From positions 1 through 61,024 of the forward strand of contig JALEZW010000019.1 of NCBI GenBank assembly GCA_022772675.1: a stretch of DNA of 61,024 nucleotides, given 5' to 3'. Below the pieces are notes generated by a model. That model was not told the DNA's origin. It saw only the letters and a list, made by a program, of their open reading frames with translations, and did not search any database. This DNA is from Agathobacter sp. Lineage in GTDB: Bacteria > Bacillota > Clostridia > Lachnospirales > Lachnospiraceae. Positions 58,925 through 61,024 of the stretch are shown piece after piece (position 1 is the stretch's first letter; the number at the start of each line of letters is the position of its first letter). A program made the position numbers and the translations under genes.

Positions 58925-60658
58925 ATGCCGGAAGAGAAAAAACAAGAGGAATTTAAAGTCAACAAATCCATGAATGATTTGTCAAACACGAAAGATGTAC
59001 TGAGCATGATGCAGAGTGCCTTAAACACACCATCAGGAAAAAAGCTGGTGACAGAACTGAGGGAAATTCAGCAGGAACTGAAGGGGCGTGGATTAAAGCT
59101 GGAGGATCAGCTGATCGTCGGGACCAAGACATTAAAAGATTCTGTAAAGGACTGGGATAAGAAAGGGCTGAGTGATGAGGCGATTGTCCAGTATGCGGCA
59201 CTCTATATTGGAGCCTGCAATAATAAGGAAATCCCTGCCACCTATATTTGCCCGAAAAGCGGGCTGAAGCAGAAGGAGAGAAATTTTAACCAGCCGGAAG
59301 TCTTTGGAGGAAAACAGGCACAGAAGGAAGTGGGAACCAGTATTTTAGATGCGATATGGGATGCTGTCTGTTCGCTGTTTGGAATTACAACCGCCCATGC
59401 AAAGGATGTGCAGATGAGGGATCACCGAAAGATGGTGGATAAGATACGGAGTGCGAATATGCAGCCGTTTTATGAGAAAGCCAATCAGGAAAGTTATCTG
59501 CAGGCAAAGGAAACTTTGGATAACCTCAATAGGGAAGATGAAAAGTGGCAGGAACTGTTTTTTGGTTCGGAAACACCCCTTGAGATTACAGAGACGATGA
59601 AGCAGAAAAGACCGGAACTGCATGATATGAGTCCACTGGATGCCTGTATGAAAATGGCAGCAGCGCAGATTGAATTTTCGGAGGATATGACACCGGAGAA
59701 AATTAAGGAGAATCCGGAGCTAATGAAAACGCTGCATCTGATTGCAAAAAATTATAATAATATGGTCAAGCACGACGATGCTATGCTTATGGCTTCGGAA
59801 ACATCGAAAAAGAGCAAACCGATGAAATTTGTGGAACTTGGTGAGGCAATGCAGGAGACAGCCGACAAATCGGGAAATCATCCGTACCGGAAGAATGGAG
59901 ATAGAAAATTATTTAATCCGGAATATAATCCCATGCAGGGCGAGAAACTGGAGGAAAAAATAAGGATGGCGGCTCCTATGCTGAAACGTTTGAATTATGG
60001 TGTCGGAAAAATGGGGAAGGTCAGCTGCGGAGCATTGCTCATAAAAGAGAGAATTGGTGCAATGGAAGACGCTGTAAAATCCTATGAGGCATTGAAGGCC
60101 AGAGATTATGAGGGCGTCATCCGGCTATCCTGTAAAGTGGCAGATCATATGTCCCGTTCAACAACTTTACAGCAAATGATGGGTGGGAGAGCACTAGGAA
60201 TGATAGATAATAAAGAGGGGAATTATTTCAAAGAGGGGATGGATATCAAACTGGGAGATACTGCAGGTAGTCAGTTGGGAAGATGTATGAAAGAGTCCGG
60301 TTCAGATATTGGAAGATATATGAAAAATACTTTTAATGCAAATCAGCATGGGCGGTCTTTGACATCACCCATTGGAGCTGCCATGATGATTTCCAAAAGC
60401 GGACTGGATGGAAAGATTGCAAATTACAGCAAAGCAGTATCAAGAGAGGAATTGTATAATACGAGTCATGATCCAGGTACCAGCTGGAAGAATTCGCGAA
60501 TAAATGTAGATGATCTGAACAGGTCGACCCAAGAGTATCTGGAAGAAGCTGATGCGATGGTAGAAACAATGGAAAAGAGTAAGCAGAATGAGGCTTGGAA
60601 AAAGACGCAGGATACAGAAAAGAGTAAGGAAAATGAGGAACCGGTTATGGTACAATAA
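58925..60658 (+). CDS. Family A protein A8, predicted secretion substrate
   Basis: A 577-residue soluble protein closely related to A7 from the first residues (EEFKVNKSMNDL). Landmarks: RGLKLEDQLIVGTKTLKDSV, IVQYAALYIGACNNKEIPAT, IWDAVCSLFGITTAHAKDVQ near 145-165, ELFFGSETPLEITETMKQKR, MSPLDACMKMAAAQIEFSED, IGAMEDAVKSYEALKARDYE and VADHMSRSTTL. It ends EKSKENEEPVMVQ, again acidic and then hydrophobic. No signal peptide. It starts behind AGGAGGA. First gene of the fifth regulon unit. Confidence 0.74.
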   Translation: MPEEKKQEEFKVNKSMNDLSNTKDVLSMMQSALNTPSGKKLVTELREIQQELKGRGLKLEDQLIVGTKTLKDSVKDWDKKGLSDEAIVQYAALYIGACNNKEIPATYICPKSGLKQKERNFNQPEVFGGKQAQKEVGTSILDAIWDAVCSLFGITTAHAKDVQMRDHRKMVDKIRSANMQPFYEKANQESYLQAKETLDNLNREDEKWQELFFGSETPLEITETMKQKRPELHDMSPLDACMKMAAAQIEFSEDMTPEKIKENPELMKTLHLIAKNYNNMVKHDDAMLMASETSKKSKPMKFVELGEAMQETADKSGNHPYRKNGDRKLFNPEYNPMQGEKLEEKIRMAAPMLKRLNYGVGKMGKVSCGALLIKERIGAMEDAVKSYEALKARDYEGVIRLSCKVADHMSRSTTLQQMMGGRALGMIDNKEGNYFKEGMDIKLGDTAGSQLGRCMKESGSDIGRYMKNTFNANQHGRSLTSPIGAAMMISKSGLDGKIANYSKAVSREELYNTSHDPGTSWKNSRINVDDLNRSTQEYLEEADAMVETMEKSKQNEAWKKTQDTEKSKENEEPVMVQ

Positions 60659-60670
60659 AGGAGAATAAAC

Positions 60671-61024
60671 ATGGCAGGAGAAAAGAAAGTAGATGTAGAA
60701 AAAAACTTAAGAGAAGTCAAACACATGGATGAACAGTTCGTGAATATTATTAAATCCGGGAAGTTTCCGGAAGGATATGAGACAACTGTACAAATGATCA
60801 GTGACTATTATGATAGGCTGGAGCCCATGGCAAGGCAGATGAAAAAGAATGGATATACAATTGAGGATGGCATCCAGTGTGGTGACCGCTCTCTGCGGGA
60901 TGCCTTAAAACAGGTGAATCTGGATCCGTCGAAAATGGACAGGAAATCAGTACTCCGGTTTGCGGCAGTCTATATGGCAGGGACCGAGATGGCGGCAAGA
61001 CGAGGGGAAAGTGTGCTTCCACTG
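60671..61024 (+). CDS. Family A protein A9, N-terminal part (runs off the window)
   Basis: An open frame from ATG 60671 to the window end, 118 residues visible, with AAAGGAG before it and 12 bases after A8. KKNGYTIEDGIQCGDRSLRD, then VLRFAAVYMAGTEMAARRGE and SVLPL, correspond to KKNGYLIDEGLQFGEHTLAE and FAAFYAAGVEFANAKGK in A3. The remainder, including the FGIT-type box, lies outside. It shows that the array continues beyond this window. Confidence 0.72.
   Translation, partial: MAGEKKVDVEKNLREVKHMDEQFVNIIKSGKFPEGYETTVQMISDYYDRLEPMARQMKKNGYTIEDGIQCGDRSLRDALKQVNLDPSKMDRKSVLRFAAVYMAGTEMAARRGESVLPL

Overview
The window looks like a chromosomal segment of a Gram-positive gut anaerobe of the Clostridia, most likely Lachnospiraceae. 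The evidence is the housekeeping run dgt-dnaG-rpoD-trmK-TGS/uridine-kinase-like gene, strong AGGAGG ribosome binding sites, almost all genes on one strand, and Tn916-type integrase debris. Genus cannot be fixed from the sequence alone.

Layout. (1) 1-7.4 kb is a decayed, AT-rich mobile region next to the 3' end of a tRNA-Leu gene. It holds scraps of a type I restriction S subunit and a phage capsid gene, a Tn916-type xis/xis-like/int trio, an XRE-like / ImmA / PIN operon with its own operator dyad, an AAA ATPase with a damaged start, and a wrecked AAA-ATPase/PD-(D/E)XK gene. (2) 7.4-18.2 kb is ordinary core genome: two divergent tRNA-Leu genes, a MATE exporter, an ABC ATPase with a membrane partner, dGTPase, primase, the main sigma factor, TrmK and a TGS/uridine-kinase-like protein. 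(3) 18.3-61 kb is one large accessory locus.

The accessory locus is the main discovery candidate. It encodes a type IV secretion-like machine: a VirB2/TrbC-type pilin, a VirD4-like coupling ATPase, a TrbL/VirB6-like polytopic protein, a VirB3-VirB4 fusion ATPase with an acidic repeat tail, three exported or surface proteins and a lipoprotein. No relaxase or DNA-transfer gene is visible. Around the machine are nine members (one frameshifted, one cut by the window edge) of an unnamed soluble protein family, here called family A. There are also two K/E-rich paralogues (family B) and one 684-residue helical protein. None of these has a signal peptide, and most end in an acidic stretch followed by a short methionine/hydrophobic tail, as expected of T4SS substrates. 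A 7TM-type sensor kinase and a response regulator with a SARP-like DNA-binding domain lie in the first operon, together with a SpoIIE-type phosphatase. Its probable STAS partner is in the machine operon.

Five transcription units of this locus each begin with the same promoter architecture: two TGTTGCG heptamers exactly 11 bp apart, 7-8 bp (measured from TTGCGGT) before a -10 box, with no -35 box. They lie at 18314, 29178, 48055, 51331 and 58839. This is the geometry expected for a SARP/OmpR-type activator, so the encoded regulator probably controls the whole locus, including itself. A type III toxin-antitoxin module (three 33-nt repeats, a terminator, and a ToxN-like toxin) has been inserted into the terminator that ended the machine operon and is flanked by an exact 30-bp duplication. 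The 51.4-56.0 kb part shows tandem duplication and decay, so the substrate array is still changing.
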